From the NCBI RefSeq assembly GCF_050624435.1, contig NC_134545.1:84641563-84705562 (forward strand): a DNA stretch of 64,000 nucleotides, written 5' to 3'. The notes beneath the pieces were generated by a model, which did not search any database, was not told where the DNA came from, and was given only the letters and a program-made list of their open reading frames with translations. Both the position numbers and the translations under genes were made by a program. Of the stretch, positions 51,325 to 63,956 are shown piece after piece (the first letter of the stretch is position 1; every line of letters begins with the position of its first letter). The stretch is from Tenrec ecaudatus. Taxonomy: Eukaryota > Chordata > Mammalia > Afrosoricida > Tenrecidae.

Positions 51325-51490
51325 AGGAGCTCTGGTGGTGCCGGTTCCAGGTTGGCCTGCTAACCGCAAGGTCCACCGTTGAAAACCATAAATTTTCTAC
51401 TCCTAAAAAGGGCTATAATCTCAGAAACTCACAGGGGCGATTCTACCATGCCCTATAGAGTTGGCATCCACTCGATGGCAGTGAGTTGTT
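51325..51490 (+). mobile_element. AfroSINE-type SINE, sense, inserted in RTE
   Basis: ggagctctggtggtgccggt head, gcctgctaaccgcaaggtcc, and tail gttggcatccactcgatggc. Confidence 0.75.
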
Positions 51491-51576
51491 CTATTCAAGC
51501 AACTGCCTCTTGGTAAATGTACAGGTTCTTTATGAACACAATATAGTGCTCTAGACCTCCCATCTTTTGTGATGTT

Positions 51577-51616
51577 ATCGATCTATCTATAATCTATCTA
51601 TCATCTATCTATCTAT
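51577..51616 (+). repeat. (ATCT)n-like microsatellite
   Basis: Imperfect tetranucleotide array, atctatctataatctatcta and similar. Confidence 0.85.
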
Positions 51617-51644
51617 AATGATCCATACTATCTAATGTCTTTCC

Positions 51645-52066
51645 ATAATCTAATGTCAACTTGATCTATAGAAATGTAGGGGTGGATTCTAACCTGTTAA
51701 CCAGGTCACAGCCTGACACCTTCTGTGGGCATGCTGTCCTCGAGGAAGGGCCTGGGAACCTCTCACCACTCCTCTGCCTTCATCTCCCTGCTGGCAGACC
51801 CAGGGTGTTGTGAGCTCTATGATGTGGCCATCGCCACTGGATCATAGGCACCCACTGGCCTTTGATCTTCCTGCATTCTGCATCATTGCCTGTGGCTGTG
51901 ATGAGACTTAGGGACTAAGTATCATAAGTATGGATTTACTCTGGACTGGGATGTGATGTTTGGTTGCTATCTATAATTATTTCTTAAGATAAAGGTTTCT
52001 CGTACCCATATATGCGTGTCACTGGATTTGTTTCTCTAGTCAATGCAGCCTAACACATACTGTCAA
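51645..52066 (-). mobile_element. Inverted relative of the 30815-31310 repeat
   Basis: Right end atttgtttctctagtcaatg matches in reverse the start of 30815-31310 (gactagagaaacaaat). The left end with aggggtggattctaacctgt corresponds to its other end. Confidence 0.5.
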
Positions 52067-52074
52067 TAAAACAC

Positions 52075-52600
52075 AAGTAAACATCTTCCTGATAGTCTCT
52101 GCTTATTGCCAAGATTCATCTGATGCCGCAATGTTAGGTTTTCCTGTCACATCCTCTCCTGAATCTCCTTTGAATTTCTGGTAGTTCTCCATGGATGTAC
52201 TACTGAGATCATTGTGAAACGATCTTCAGCACAGTTTTACTTGCATGTGATATTGATATTGTTCACTATTTTTGCATTGTCTTGGGTCACATTTATTTGA
52301 GATGGGCACAAATATGAATCTCTTCCAGATGATTGGCTAGTTAGCTGTCATCCTTTTTTTTTTAACAGACTAATGAGGGCTTCTAGTGCTCTATCCATTT
52401 TTGGAAACACATCAGTTGGGGTTCTGTTCATTCCTGGAACCTTGTTTTTAACTTATGCCTTCAGTGTAGCCTGGGTTTTTCCTTTAAGATGATTGATTCT
52501 TGATCAAACACTACATCTGGAAATGACTGAATGGCAATCAATTCTTCTTGTGAATTAATTCCACCTATTCTCCATTCCCATAAGAAGGCGAGACTTGGGC
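52075..52600 (-). mobile_element. RTE/BovB-type LINE, antisense, second fragment
   Basis: tgatagtctctgcttattgc, ttgaatttctggtagttctc and ccttcagtgtagcctgggtt match the antisense RTE region downstream of the 50345-51320 piece. The SINE, the microsatellite and the repeat at 51645-52066 lie between the two. Confidence 0.7.
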
Positions 52601-52855
52601 TCATGTATTTTGACATGTTGTGAGGAGACACCAGTGCCTGGAGGAGGGCATCATGCTTGGTAAAGTGGAGGGAAGTGAAAATGAGGAAGACCCTCCCAGG
52701 ACGGATGGACACATGCCTGCAGCAGCATGTTCATGCAGAACACTTGGGGAGATGGTTCTGAATCAGGTGGTGTTTCATTCTGTTGTCCACAGGGTCACAA
52801 TAAGTTGGAACCAAATCCACAGCACTCTACAACAACAACCACAACAGTATGTACC
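52601..52855 (+). mobile_element. RTE/BovB-type LINE 3' end, sense
   Basis: tgcctggaggagggcatcat, gcttggtaaagtggag, and the end gggtcacaataagttggaac with a CAACAACAAC-type tail. Same 3' end as at 27410-27800. Confidence 0.72.
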
Positions 52856-52964
52856 AGGTGCTTAACAAATGTTGAAAAAGTATAACCAATATTGAACTAT
52901 CTCCTCTGCACATACATTTTATTGATTTTAGAACAGCACAGGAGATGACTGAGCAAAATTCCAG

Positions 52965-53295
52965 AAACCTCTCATTACCATCAAGTCAACCTGACTCCTG
53001 GCAACCGTGTTGGGCAGAATCAAGCTGTTCCTTTGGGTTTCTGAGACTTTAAATCTTTAGAGAAGTAGAGAGCCTCTTCTTTCTCTTGGAGAATGGTGGG
53101 CTGGTTTGAACCACTGACGCTATGATTGGCAGCTCAGTGCTTAACCAACTACATCACCAGAGATCATATTTGGGGGGTTCCTAAGGCTATAACTCCTTAT
53201 GAGAACAGAAAGTCTCATCTTTCTCCCAAGCAGCGACTGATGGGTTGGAACCACGGATCTTATAGTTAGCAGTCCAGCGCGTAATCTACAGAGCT
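52965..53295 (-). mobile_element. Two adjacent AfroSINE-type SINE fragments
   Basis: First: attaccatcaagtcaacctg to ccaactacatcaccagagat (52965-53165). Second: aaggctataactccttatga to gttagcagtccagcgcgtaa (about 53165-53290). Confidence 0.65.
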
Positions 53296-53839
53296 CCTTC
53301 CAGAAATCTAGGTTGTTCCATATGCTGTCACGAACCTCACTTTGCACCAGGCAATCACCGCTTCAGGGAAATGTTGGCTTAGACTGTCTCAAGCCACTGT
53401 GTGGCATGGACTCTGAGTCTATTTGTTGTATAATCATTGCCTCATTTGTAAATAGTTGACTGTAATCCTCCTTGTCAATAACAGAGGGGTATTTTTTTCC
53501 TGTGACATCAAAGCAAGCATCAGGCAGAAGGTTAACCAGACAAGAGTAGCTTGGTGCTGCATAATCTGATCCTGTGGGATAGGGAGACCACCACGTGTCA
53601 GACTTTGGATGGCCCTGTTAACTGGACCAGAGAGACTGTAAGTCAGAATATTGTGGCAGCAACTCCATTTCATTGACTGTAAAGTGCTCTTTAGGTCACG
53701 TTTTAGCACCTCTGAAATGAATAGTCAAGCAGATGACACCTTTGATTCAGTGTTGTCATAGGAAAGTGTCAGAGAAGCCCAACATACCACTGTTATACCA
53801 AAGAAACTCGACAACAAATGTTGATGGAGTGAACAACGA
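53296..53839. other. Unrecognised sequence upstream of the MITE-like fragment
   Basis: Minus-strand frame 53709-53434 (91 codons) has no recognised motif. I could not assign this stretch to a gene or repeat. Confidence 0.35.
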
Positions 53840-53963
53840 TACCGTATTTACCCGAAGATAAGCCGAGGCACCTAATGTTACTACAGACAACCGAGGGTGG
53901 GGCCCTTTCAGCATAAAAACGAGATGAGAAAACTCCACTCATACGCGAATATAATGAGAGAAT
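53840..53963 (+). mobile_element. Candidate DNA-transposon MITE with TACCGTATTT terminus
   Basis: Begins taccgtatttacccgaagat and aagccgaggcacctaatgtt, and ends acgcgaatataatgag, a degraded inverse of the start. The string pattern resembles a DNA-transposon family shared among distant vertebrates; I cannot name it with certainty. Confidence 0.4.
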
Positions 53964-54034
53964 TTCACTAAGTAACCAGGAGACAAGATTCAAGAAGAAG
54001 CAATAAATGATTCACAAAGAAGCCAGATTTGCGG

Positions 54035-55600
54035 TTTCTGGTCAAGATGGTGCCAAGGTAAGCAGTCCATACAGCGGGCTCCAGTGAGTCTGGTGTCTGG
54101 GAAGTCCAGTAGAAGTGTTCTGGTGACTGGAAAAGTCCCTATGAGGGGTTCTCCTTGTCCATTAGGGGCCTTTCCCCACATCAGCTTTATTTCAACAACG
54201 GAGAGCTGGTTTCCTGCCAGCTGTGCGACCCTTGTGTGCTCTGCCACCATCCAGTGACTCCCCCCATTCACCCCCTTGCCTGGTTGCTGCCCCAGGAACC
54301 GGATGGCTATCTTGTGGAGCTGCCCAATGCCGGACCTGACCACAACATAGCATCTGTCCACTCGTGGCTCCCACTTGGGGGAGCTTCACTTTTCTCCCAC
54401 GGTCCCCCTATGTTCCACAGGGCGAGCAGCCATTCCGCCTCCATGCTCGGGTCCCTCTCCGCTGCCGCCCAGGGCCCGAGGACTGAACCCGCAGCAAGTT
54501 TGAGTGCCTGCAGCTGGGTGCACCCAGCACCAGGGCCTGGGTCACCTCCAACTCCCACACAGTTATCCCCTGCCATTTCAAGGGTGCCTCTGCTTATTGT
54601 GGTCCCAGCATCACACCGGCCACCGGGAGCACCACCCGCACTTCCTGCCCACCATTTCCCTTGCACAGGGACTTCTGGCAACCCCTGCTTCTCCCAGCCC
54701 CTTTTTCTCCTCCCAGCGAATTGTGCTACACCCTGCCCCCACCCATGTCGCAGGAGTAGCCTGCCTGGAGCCATGGGAAAGTAGAGATTGGGACCAGGGC
54801 CATTAGAGCTCGCCTCCTACAGCCCCTGCACCCAGTCCTTGCAGACACGCAATGCACAAATTCTGCATTAGCGTGGGAGACCAATTCACTGACTGGGGCC
54901 AGACAGACACATCTTGAGTTACCTCACCCAGATTAGTGGGCTGGGTCCTTGCAGGCCTACCGCGCACTACCTCGTCAGGACCCTTGGAGGGCCACAAACC
55001 AGATCTTTGTAGGCCTGACCAGCAAGCACCCAGTCCCTGGGGCCTCAGCTAGGCGCCACCTGAGTCAATCGCAGCTTGGGGAGCTTTGCTGCCCTGTCTG
55101 CTCCTAGCCCACGCAGCGAGTGGTTCAGTGGATAGTACATCCCAGGCCCTAGGGCATCCTTGCCTCAAACCTAGCCTATATCTGGAATACAGGGGACAAG
55201 CGACCCACTACTGGGAGTTACCATAGCCCATGTGGGTCACACCACCTTAGGTCCTAAGAGTAATGCCACCTGCCCATTGTGTCCCTATAGCCCTACCACT
55301 GTACTGAAACTATCCACCACTCAAATTGAGTTCCCCATAGCTGTCCCCAGCCGTGCTCGCCACCTCTCATCACTGTTGACCACTGAGCCAACACGCCACC
55401 TGTCTTCACAGCAGCCTGACCAACCTCCATAGTAGGCCACAGTCAGCCATTGAAAACACTGTCACCAGTCACTCAGTGAGAGTACACAGGGCCTCTTGGT
55501 CTCCCAGAAATATGGTGCCCACCTCTTCAAAATCATCACGTAAACAACAGCATACCACATAACTCCCAACAAGTAAACAAGAAAGACAAGCCACATCAGC
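54035..55600 (+). mobile_element. L1 5'UTR (GC-rich)
   Basis: Begins ggtttctggtcaagatggtg, with the aagatggtgccaag-type start common in L1 5'UTRs, and stays GC-rich up to ORF1. A 209-codon open frame at 54155-54784 is proline/serine-rich and probably a chance product of base composition. Confidence 0.65.
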
Positions 55601-56509
55601 AGAACTAACGATGTTCATAGAAGAATCTGATGTGCATCTGCCACAAAAAGAAATATTACTTATTTCATGAACAGACTAGAGAAGGTGGAGAAACGTATCA
55701 GTGATCTCGAAGATAATCAGGCAGACCTCAGCAAATGAGAAAGACAATCAAACAAGATAATAAAAGAGGCAGAAGCAAACCTGAGATCAATGTCTGATGC
55801 TATGAAAAGGAACAAAATCCAAATTATTGCCCTACCAGAACAAGTCACAGCGAAGAAGTCAACAGCTAAACTAACAAGGGAATTTCTGGAAGAAAATTTC
55901 CCCACCCTAACGAATGAAAATCAGTCACTCACACAAGAATCAGAGAGGACGCCAAGTAGACTAAACCACAGGAAGAACCCATCAAGGCATATATAATAGT
56001 TAAAGTAACAAACTGTGAAGAAAATCCTAGGAGCAGCAAGAGAAAGGAAGACAGACACATACAAGGGCTCCCAGGTAAGAATATGCTCAGCCCTATCAAC
56101 AGAAACCATGAAGAGGAGGAGAGAGGGGACTAGCATCTTCCAAAAGCTCAAAGAAAATGCCTCCCCTAGAATCCTTTACCCTGCCAAATTATCTATTAAG
56201 ATAGAGGGAGAAATAAGGGTTTTCCAGGGCAAGGAAAAACTTAAAGAATGTGCTGCAAGACACCCAACCCTGAGGAAGATCCTTGCCAACTCACTATGGT
56301 CAGAAGACCAACGTCCACCAAGCACAACAGGAGAATATCATATAGCCCAACTCCAACCCAAAGCCAACAAGCCGATACCAATCACCAAGATAAAATGGCC
56401 ACAGAGAGAAAAGATGGCAATAAAGAAGCCCCTAACAAAGACACAGCACAGCAATAAGAAGGGCGATAGGAAAACACACAAATCAAAAGGCACGATATGT
56501 CAGCAATGA
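55600..56509 (+). pseudogene. L1 ORF1 (RNA-binding chaperone), broken
   Basis: Frame 55790-55996 has FLEENFPTLTNENQ-type text (RRM region). The frame at 56015-56509 has ILYPAKLSIKIEGEIRVF, the C-terminal-domain signature of ORF1p. A frame change between them and an early stop at 55996 disable it. The last frame runs on to a TGA overlapping the ORF2 ATG. Confidence 0.78.
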
Positions 56510-59500
56510 ATCCACAGATCGGGTTAATAACTCTAAATGTTAATGGCCTTAACTCCTATGTTAAAATAAAAAGGCTTGCAGACTGGCTTGGAAAAATAGC
56601 CCATCAATCTATTGCCTGTAGGAAACACATCTTACACTCACAGACAAGAATAAACTAAGAACAAAAGGCTAAAGGAAGCTATACCAGGCAAATGGTGACT
56701 CGAAAAAAGCAGGAGTCGCAATTCTAATCTCAGACAAAAGTGATCTCAAGGTTCAAACCATAAAGAGATAAGAGGGGGGCACTGTATAATGCTCAAAGGA
56801 TCACTTTACCAGGAACCCGTGAGCTTAATAAATATATGTGCACCAAATGAGAGATCCGCTAAATTTGTCAAACAAACTATTCAGAAAATGAAAAGAGATA
56901 TCACATACTCAACAGTTATAGTAGGGGACTTTAAGACAACATTCAGAAAAAAGATAGATCATTTGGACGGTAGCTCAGCAATGAGACTAGAGCCAAACAA
57001 CATTCTTCTCAATTGCGCATGGCACATTTTTTAAAATAGACCACATGCTGAGACACAAGTCAAGCCGGAGTAAATTCACACACATTGACATCATGCCATA
57101 AAACTGGAGATCAATAAAAGAACGACCAGGAAAACAAGGGAAAACAATTGGATGATTAATAATGATCTTCTGCAACATGAGTGGGTACTGACCCAGATTA
57201 GAGGGGAGATCGAAACGTTTCTAGATGCTAATGAGAATACTTTGTATCAAAACCTGTGGGATTCGGCGAAAGCAGTCATCAGAGGTCGCTTGATTGCAAT
57301 AGGAGCATATATGAAAAAGGCAGAGAGACTTATGATGGATATGCTCTCACAAAACCTCCAGCGATTAGAAGAGTCAACTGAACAATCCCTCTAACATCAA
57401 AAGAAAGGAACTAATAAAAATCAGGGCAGAATTGAGCCACTGGCAAGACAAAAGAACAATGCAGATGATTAAGGCAACAAAAAGCTGGTTCTTTGAAAGG
57501 ATCAACAGAATCGACAGACTACTGGCAACCCTAACCAACGAAAGAAAAGAGCAAACAACAATAGACAGGATGAGGAATGAAACAGGGGTAATCACAAGAG
57601 ACCCTAATGAAATTAAAAGGATAATCACAAAGTACTCTAAGGAGTTCAACAATGTGGAAAACATGGACAAATACTTGGAAAAACAATCCCTCCCTAGACT
57701 ATCCCAGGTAAAGAACAAGAACCTAAAGAAACCCATAGCAAAAGAAGAAATAGATATGGTTATCAAGAAGCTATCGACAAGAAAAGCTCCCAGACCAGAT
57801 GGCTTCACTGAAGAATTTTACAAAGTATTCAGGGTAGAGCTGATACCGATCCTCCATAAAGTATTTCAGAGAGTAGAAAAGGATGGCAAACTCCCAAACT
57901 CCTTTTATGAAGCCAGTATAACTTTGAAACCAAATAGGGCAAGGATCCCACAGGGATAGGGAATTATAGACCAATATCTCTAATGAACCTAGATGCAAAA
58001 ATCTTCAACAACATGTTGGCCAATAGAATACAAAAGTATACAAAACATATCAACCATCAGTATCGGGTAGGACACATCCCAGGGATGCAGGGATGGTTTA
58101 ACATCTGAAAATCCATAAGTATTATATACCACATTGATAAGGAAAAGTAGAAGAACATGATACTATCTATAGATGCAGGAAAAGCACTTGACAATACCCA
58201 GCACCCCTTCCTAATTAAGACGCTCAGGAAAATAGTGATGGAAGGGCAGTTTCTCAAGTTAATACAAGCTATCTACAAAAAGGCGACAGCTAACATCATA
58301 GTCAATGGAGTAAAGACTAAATCAATCCCACTGAAGAAGGGGACTAGACAAGGATGTCCCTTGTCCCCACTTCTATTCAATATCGTACTGGAGGTCCTAG
58401 CTAATAAAATATGACAATGGAAGGACATCAAAGGTATCCAATTGGGAGAGGAGGAGGTGAAATTATCATTATTTGCAGATGACATGATTCTGTACAATGA
58501 AAATCCCCCAAAGCTCCACAACTGGAGTACTGACAGCAATAGAGGAATATGGAAGAGTGGCACGATACAAGATCAACAAACAGAAGTCGATTGGTTTGCT
58601 GTATACATCGGACAAGACCATGGAAGAGGAGATCAGGAATGCAGTACCATTCACAATAGTCAAGACGGAACTGAAATATCTAGGGATATATCTAACCAAA
58701 AAAATCAAAAGACCTATACAAGAAAAACTACAAGACCCTACTACAGGAAACCAAAAGCAACCTCCACAAATGGAGGAATGTCCTATTCTCATGGATTGGA
58801 AGACTCAAGAAGGCACTTGAGTGGAAGGGCAATTTATAAGTTTAATGCTATACCGATTTAAATACCACCAATCTTCTTCATAGAATTGGAAAAACTGACC
58901 AACAATTTCATATGGAGAATCCCAGAATTAGCAGAAGAAGAAGAGCATAGTCGGAGGGCTTGCTTTACCAGACTTTCACACCTACTACAAAGCCACAGTG
59001 GTCAAAACAGTGTGGTATGGTACTGGCATAATGATAGATACACAGACCAATGGAAAAGAATAGAAAGCCCAGAAATAAAACCATCAGCATACAGACATCT
59101 GATCTTTGACAAGGGCCTCAAAAAAATCAAGTGGGAGGGCAATGCTCTGTTTGAACAAGTGGTGCTGGAAACAATGGAAATCCATATGTAGGAAAATAAA
59201 GCAGATATATACCTCACCCCATGCACAAGAGCAAACTTCAGATAGATCACAGACCTAGAAGTAAAACCCCAAACCATCAGGAACATTAGTGAAGGAATCA
59301 GAACAAACCTAATGAACTTGGCCCAGGGAATACAAAGGCTAACTGCAATAGGGCAGGGTACACACACTGGGGGATCAGAAATAGACAAATGGGATTTACT
59401 ACGGATAAAACACGTTTGCATCAATAGACTTTACCAAGAGAGTATCAAGGCAACCCACAGACTGGGATTTTTAGCAATGACACAATAGACAAAGGACGTA

Positions 59501-60174
59501 TTACGAAACTCTACAATACCCTCCTTGCCTGCAAAAAGAGGAAAACAGTTAACCCTTTGAAGAAGTGGGAAAAAGAACTGAAAAGAAGTTTCATTAGGGA
59601 GGAGACTCATATGGCTAATAAACATATGAGAAAATGTTCATGATCATTAGCCATCAGAGAAATGCAAATCAAAACAACCATGAGATACTATGTAACACGT
59701 TTGAGGTTAACCCAAATCAGAAAATCAGAGAGCAACAAATGTTGGAGGGGATGTGGCGAGACGGGAACTCTCCTACATTGCTGCTGGTCCTGTAGATATG
59801 TACAGCCACTATGGAAAGCGCTCTGGTGAGACTTAAAGAAGAAGTACGTTGAGCTACCTTATGACCCAGCTATCCCTCTACTGGGTATATCCTCAGAAGA
59901 GGTAAGAAAGACACCACGACCAGTTGCATGAACTCCAATGTTTATTGCAGCGCAATTCACAATTGCAAAGAGTTGGAAACTATCTAAATTTCCATCGGTA
60001 GATGAGTGGATCAGTAAACTCTGGCACATACACACAACGGAGTACTATGCATTACGAAAAAGCACAGAAGAGCACATGAAGCAAGTCTTTTCATGGGAAG
60101 AGTTGGAGGAAATTATGCTAAGTAAAGTCAACCAATCACAAAAGGAGAAGTACAGCATAAGTCCCCTGAGGTAA
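56506..60174 (+). pseudogene. L1 ORF2 (endonuclease and reverse transcriptase), broken, right copy
   Basis: The ATG at 56506 gives MNPQIGLITLNVNGLNSYVK, the start of the apurinic-like endonuclease domain. The frame soon breaks and continues in pieces at 56789-57034, 57152-57394 and 57432-57959. Reverse transcriptase [20 protein letters not shown] (about 58340-58400) and FADDMILY (about 58473-58496) follow, ending near 60174. It shares most disabling changes with the left copy, so they predate the duplication. Confidence 0.88.
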
Positions 60175-61641
60175 GTGTAATCAGAGTGGTAGGTATAGAA
60201 GAGAAGCCACCTATATCATAAAAATTGGGTTGAGATACAAGGCAGTGGGAGGAGGTTGAACCAAACCCAAGGAGGTACATGTTGGTCCAACATAGTAATG
60301 GGAAAAGGATGGAGGGGGAGGGAGAAAACAGGGGGATTAAACGTGAAATGATAATGGAGGGAGCAGGGCACTAATCTACGCAGGGGTGAGTACTGGTCTG
60401 TCTCCACAGAAACTGGAAGGGGCATGCAGACACTGCCTTGAAGTACCAAACCAAGAGGACAGCCTGGTCACAAGGATGAAAAGAGAGAGCTTCAGGGATG
60501 GCCCCAACCAGAGCCAAACTGGCCCCTTCCCTGGAAGTGGGTTCTGCAGAGAGCAGGTTGGGGAGAGGGCCCAGCATGCCACACCCATACGGAGGCAGGC
60601 CAGGAGGGAGGAAGAGAAAGAGATCGAACTGGGACCTACACAGGCACACAATGCTCAGAGGATGATGTCCTTGCTGGGACATATTGGGACACAGAAGGGA
60701 CTGGGCAAATGACAAAAGCACGTATCATGCTGACCCCTTATTGGAGCAGACTGACAGAGGATATTTTGGGGGTCACAGGGTGGAGAAGCAGCATAGTCTG
60801 AACCCTGCAAAATGGAGCAAATCAAGAAGGGAGCATACCTGGATACCCAATCTGGAGGAAAAAACAACTGAGCTGACTTTTCAGGGCAACAAGGGAGAGG
60901 GGGAATGAGGTGGGAAGGGAAGGAAGTGGTGTTAACAAACTCAGGAACAAAGGAACAAAAATGGGTCCAAAATTTGTGGCGAGGAGGGTGTAGGAGGCCT
61001 GGTAGGGCTTGCGCAAAGGTAATGTAGCCGAGAGGAAATGCAGAAACCCAAATGAAGGCTGAGCATGATAGTGGGACAACTGGAAAGTCAAAGAAAATAG
61101 AGGAAAGAGCATTTAAAGAGCTCTAAATACAGGCATGTACATATGTAAATATTTTTATTTATGATGATGAGGAAACAAATCTATGTGCATATACTTATAG
61201 GTTTAGTACTAAGATACCAGATGGACATTGGGCTTCTACTGAAGTACTCCCTCAATGCAAGAACATTTTGTTTTATTAAACTGGCATTCCATGATGCTCA
61301 CCTCCCTGATATGATCGCTGAAGACAAATGGGTCCATAAGGAACTGTGGTGAAGAAATCTGAGAGTACCCAGCTATTAAAATATATAGCGTCTGGGGTCT
61401 TACACTTGAAGATAAACAAGCGGCCATCTAGCTGAGAAGCAACCAAGGCCACACGGAAGAAGCACACCAGCCTGTATGATTACGAGTTGTCGAAGGGATC
61501 AGGTTTCAGGCATCAAAGAAGGAAAAATCATATCATTGTGAGCTTGCCTTCCTGATACGATTGCAGAGGACAAATGGTGGCATAATCATGTGTGGTGAAC
61601 AAAGCTGATGGTGCCCGGCTATCAAAAGATACAATGTCTGG
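60175..61641 (+). mobile_element. L1 3'UTR, right copy
   Basis: Near-identical counterpart of 2980-4445, with the same tandem module and the same break into unrecognised sequence. Confidence 0.85.
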
Positions 61642-62495
61642 AGTCAGAGTGGGCTCCATGGTGGAGGGGTCTCTTGGTGAACTTCCAGAAGCAGGAGAAA
61701 ATAACATGAGCTGTTTTAAACCACCCATTAGGTGGTATCACCATAGTCCAAAGGCTGTAGCTTCACACACACGTGTACAAGTACATGGGTATGCAGTGTC
61801 CGATTAGCACATCGTTATTTGCCTGTCCTACTATCAGGACCTGCCCTTTGTGCCATTTCTCCGTGCCGCCTCCTCAAACAAAGTCTGGGATAGTAAATTC
61901 AGCAGAGCCCAATGGTAAAGTCCCTGGGGCTGTCCTCAATAGAGACAATTGTTTGCTTTATTTATCTGTTTATTTTAACTTTATTTATTTTAACCGTTTG
62001 CTTTAGAGCACTGTGGAAATGACACCCTCCAGTCCTGAGACTTCTCCTGCTGGGGTGCCAAGGGAACAAATGATGTCTTTCTGCCATAAAGGTCCTGAAC
62101 TTGGCACCCTGAACCTTTGGACTTTCCACTCTCTCGACTTCACCTTCCTGAATTGGGTCCTGACCATCTCTGTGTCAGCAAAGTTACACAACCAAATTTA
62201 TGGGTTACCTATGAAGCCAGGGAAAACTTTAAAGTTCATACGGCGATATATGGTATTCCAAAAAATACCCCAAACCATTTTAAATGAATAAAGTCACCCT
62301 TCTGACAAAAGGAGAAACATGTGAACATAAAATCCAAGTGGATCCAATGAATACCTCGCAGGTTCCTGGTGGGTGCCAGGAAAGGAACCCGTGTAAAGAG
62401 ACCAAGACTGCAGTGAGCAAGACTGACCACTGTCTCAAGGGAAGGCAGAACTTGAGCAAGGAGTTCCACGTGCAATACTCAACCCCAAACCCACT
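61642..62495. other. Unrecognised sequence between L1 3'UTR and SINEs, right copy
   Basis: Counterpart of 4446-5299; nothing recognised. Confidence 0.5.
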
Positions 62496-62896
62496 GCCAT
62501 CCAGTGCATTCTGATTCCGTGACTAACGAGACCCCCTACGGCAGGGTAGAACTGCCTCTCTGGGTCTCCAAGTCTCAATCTCGATGGAATCAGAAAGCCT
62601 ATCTTCCTCCTGAGGAGTGGCTGCTGGATTCAAACTGCTCACTCTGAGGTTCGCAGACCAGCTTGGAAGCCACTACACCACCAGGGCTCTTTTCCAGGTG
62701 AGATGAAATAACCCAAACCAAGATCAGTGCTATGGAGTTTCATCTGACTCCTGGGTCCTGACAGGAGAGGGTAGAACTACCTTGCTGGGATTCCGAGTTT
62801 CTAAGTCTTTACAGGAGCAGACAGTCGCCTGTTTTTCGCAAAGAGCTCCTGGTTGTTTTGAACTGCCCAACTCGTAAACCAGGAGAACAATATGGC
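62496..62896 (-). mobile_element. Two AfroSINE-type SINEs, right copy
   Basis: Counterparts of 5300-5493 and 5525-5700, at 62496-62689 and 62721-62896. Confidence 0.72.
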
Positions 62897-62930
62897 TCCT
62901 TTGCAAGTGTGATAAGACCACCTAAATGGA

Positions 62931-63108
62931 AGAAAGGGAATGTAAGAGAGAGTTTACAAAGGAGAGAAAAAGAGAAGCTGATACGAAGGGCTGAAAAAGA
63001 AAGTAAATGTTTAGAAAATAATTATAGTAACGTGTACAAAATATGCTTGATACACTTGATGTATGCATTGCCATAAGAGCCCCCATTAAAATGATCTTTT
63101 AATAATTA
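62931..63108 (+). mobile_element. L1 3'UTR tail, right copy
   Basis: Counterpart of 5735-5912, with the terminal agcccccattaaaatgatct block and A-rich end. Confidence 0.7.
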
Positions 63109-63135
63109 AAAAAAGAGAGAAAGTTGAAGTATGAG

Positions 63136-63956
63136 AGTCATGGAATAATAATAAGCTAAGACAATAAATAACCAATTTCAAAATGAATAAAGAATTTGAA
63201 TAGATATGTCCCTGAAGAAGATATGCAAATAGCTAATAAGACCATAAAAGATATTCAACTTACTCATTGTTAGGAAAGGCCAATCAGAACCATAATGCGA
63301 TATTACTTGACAATCACTTACTGACACTGAGTCAATTCTGACCCAGCGTGACCCTGTAGGACCGTGTAGACCTGCCCCTGTTCTGAGACTATAACTCTAT
63401 AGAGGAGGAGAAAGCCTCATCTTTCTCCCATAGAGCAGCTGGTGAGTTTGAACTGCTGACCCTGTGGTTAGCCGACCAGTGAGTAACCCACTATGACACC
63501 ATGGCTCTAGTGACACTCACTAGGAAGCTATCGCTCATTGTCAAAAGATCAACACTAGCAAATGTTCGTGAGGATGGAGCATTAGGACCCTCATAGATAC
63601 TGCGGGTGCAGGCACTGAAGTAAGCATTTTGGTAGCTCCTCAATGTAAATGTAATAGACATGAATCCTAGGAATACCGTGTGAGCTAGCAGCTCCACTTC
63701 CAGATATCTGTCCAAAATAATTGAAACAGGTCCACAAAAGACTCGAACATAGATGTTCGTAGGAGACTCAAAATAGGCAAGAAGCGGAAACAAATCAACT
63801 CTCCATCAACGGATGGGTAGATCAACGAAATACAGCAGAATATTACTCAGTGATCATGGAACATGAAGTTCTGATACATCCTAGAATGTAGGTGGACCGT
63901 GACAAGTTATGCCGAATGAAAGAAGCCAGTCACCACAAGTCACACAGCATTGCCTC
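63136..63956 (+). mobile_element. Old L1 ORF2 3' region split by a SINE, right copy
   Basis: Counterpart of 5940-6760; the antisense SINE is at 63306-63508. Confidence 0.65.

Noticed and set aside
54155-54784. 209-codon plus-strand open frame (and the 155-codon opposite-strand frame) in GC-rich DNA
   Set aside because: It lies in the L1 5'UTR, has low-complexity Pro/Ser composition and no recognised domain; long frames are expected in GC-rich sequence with few stop codons.
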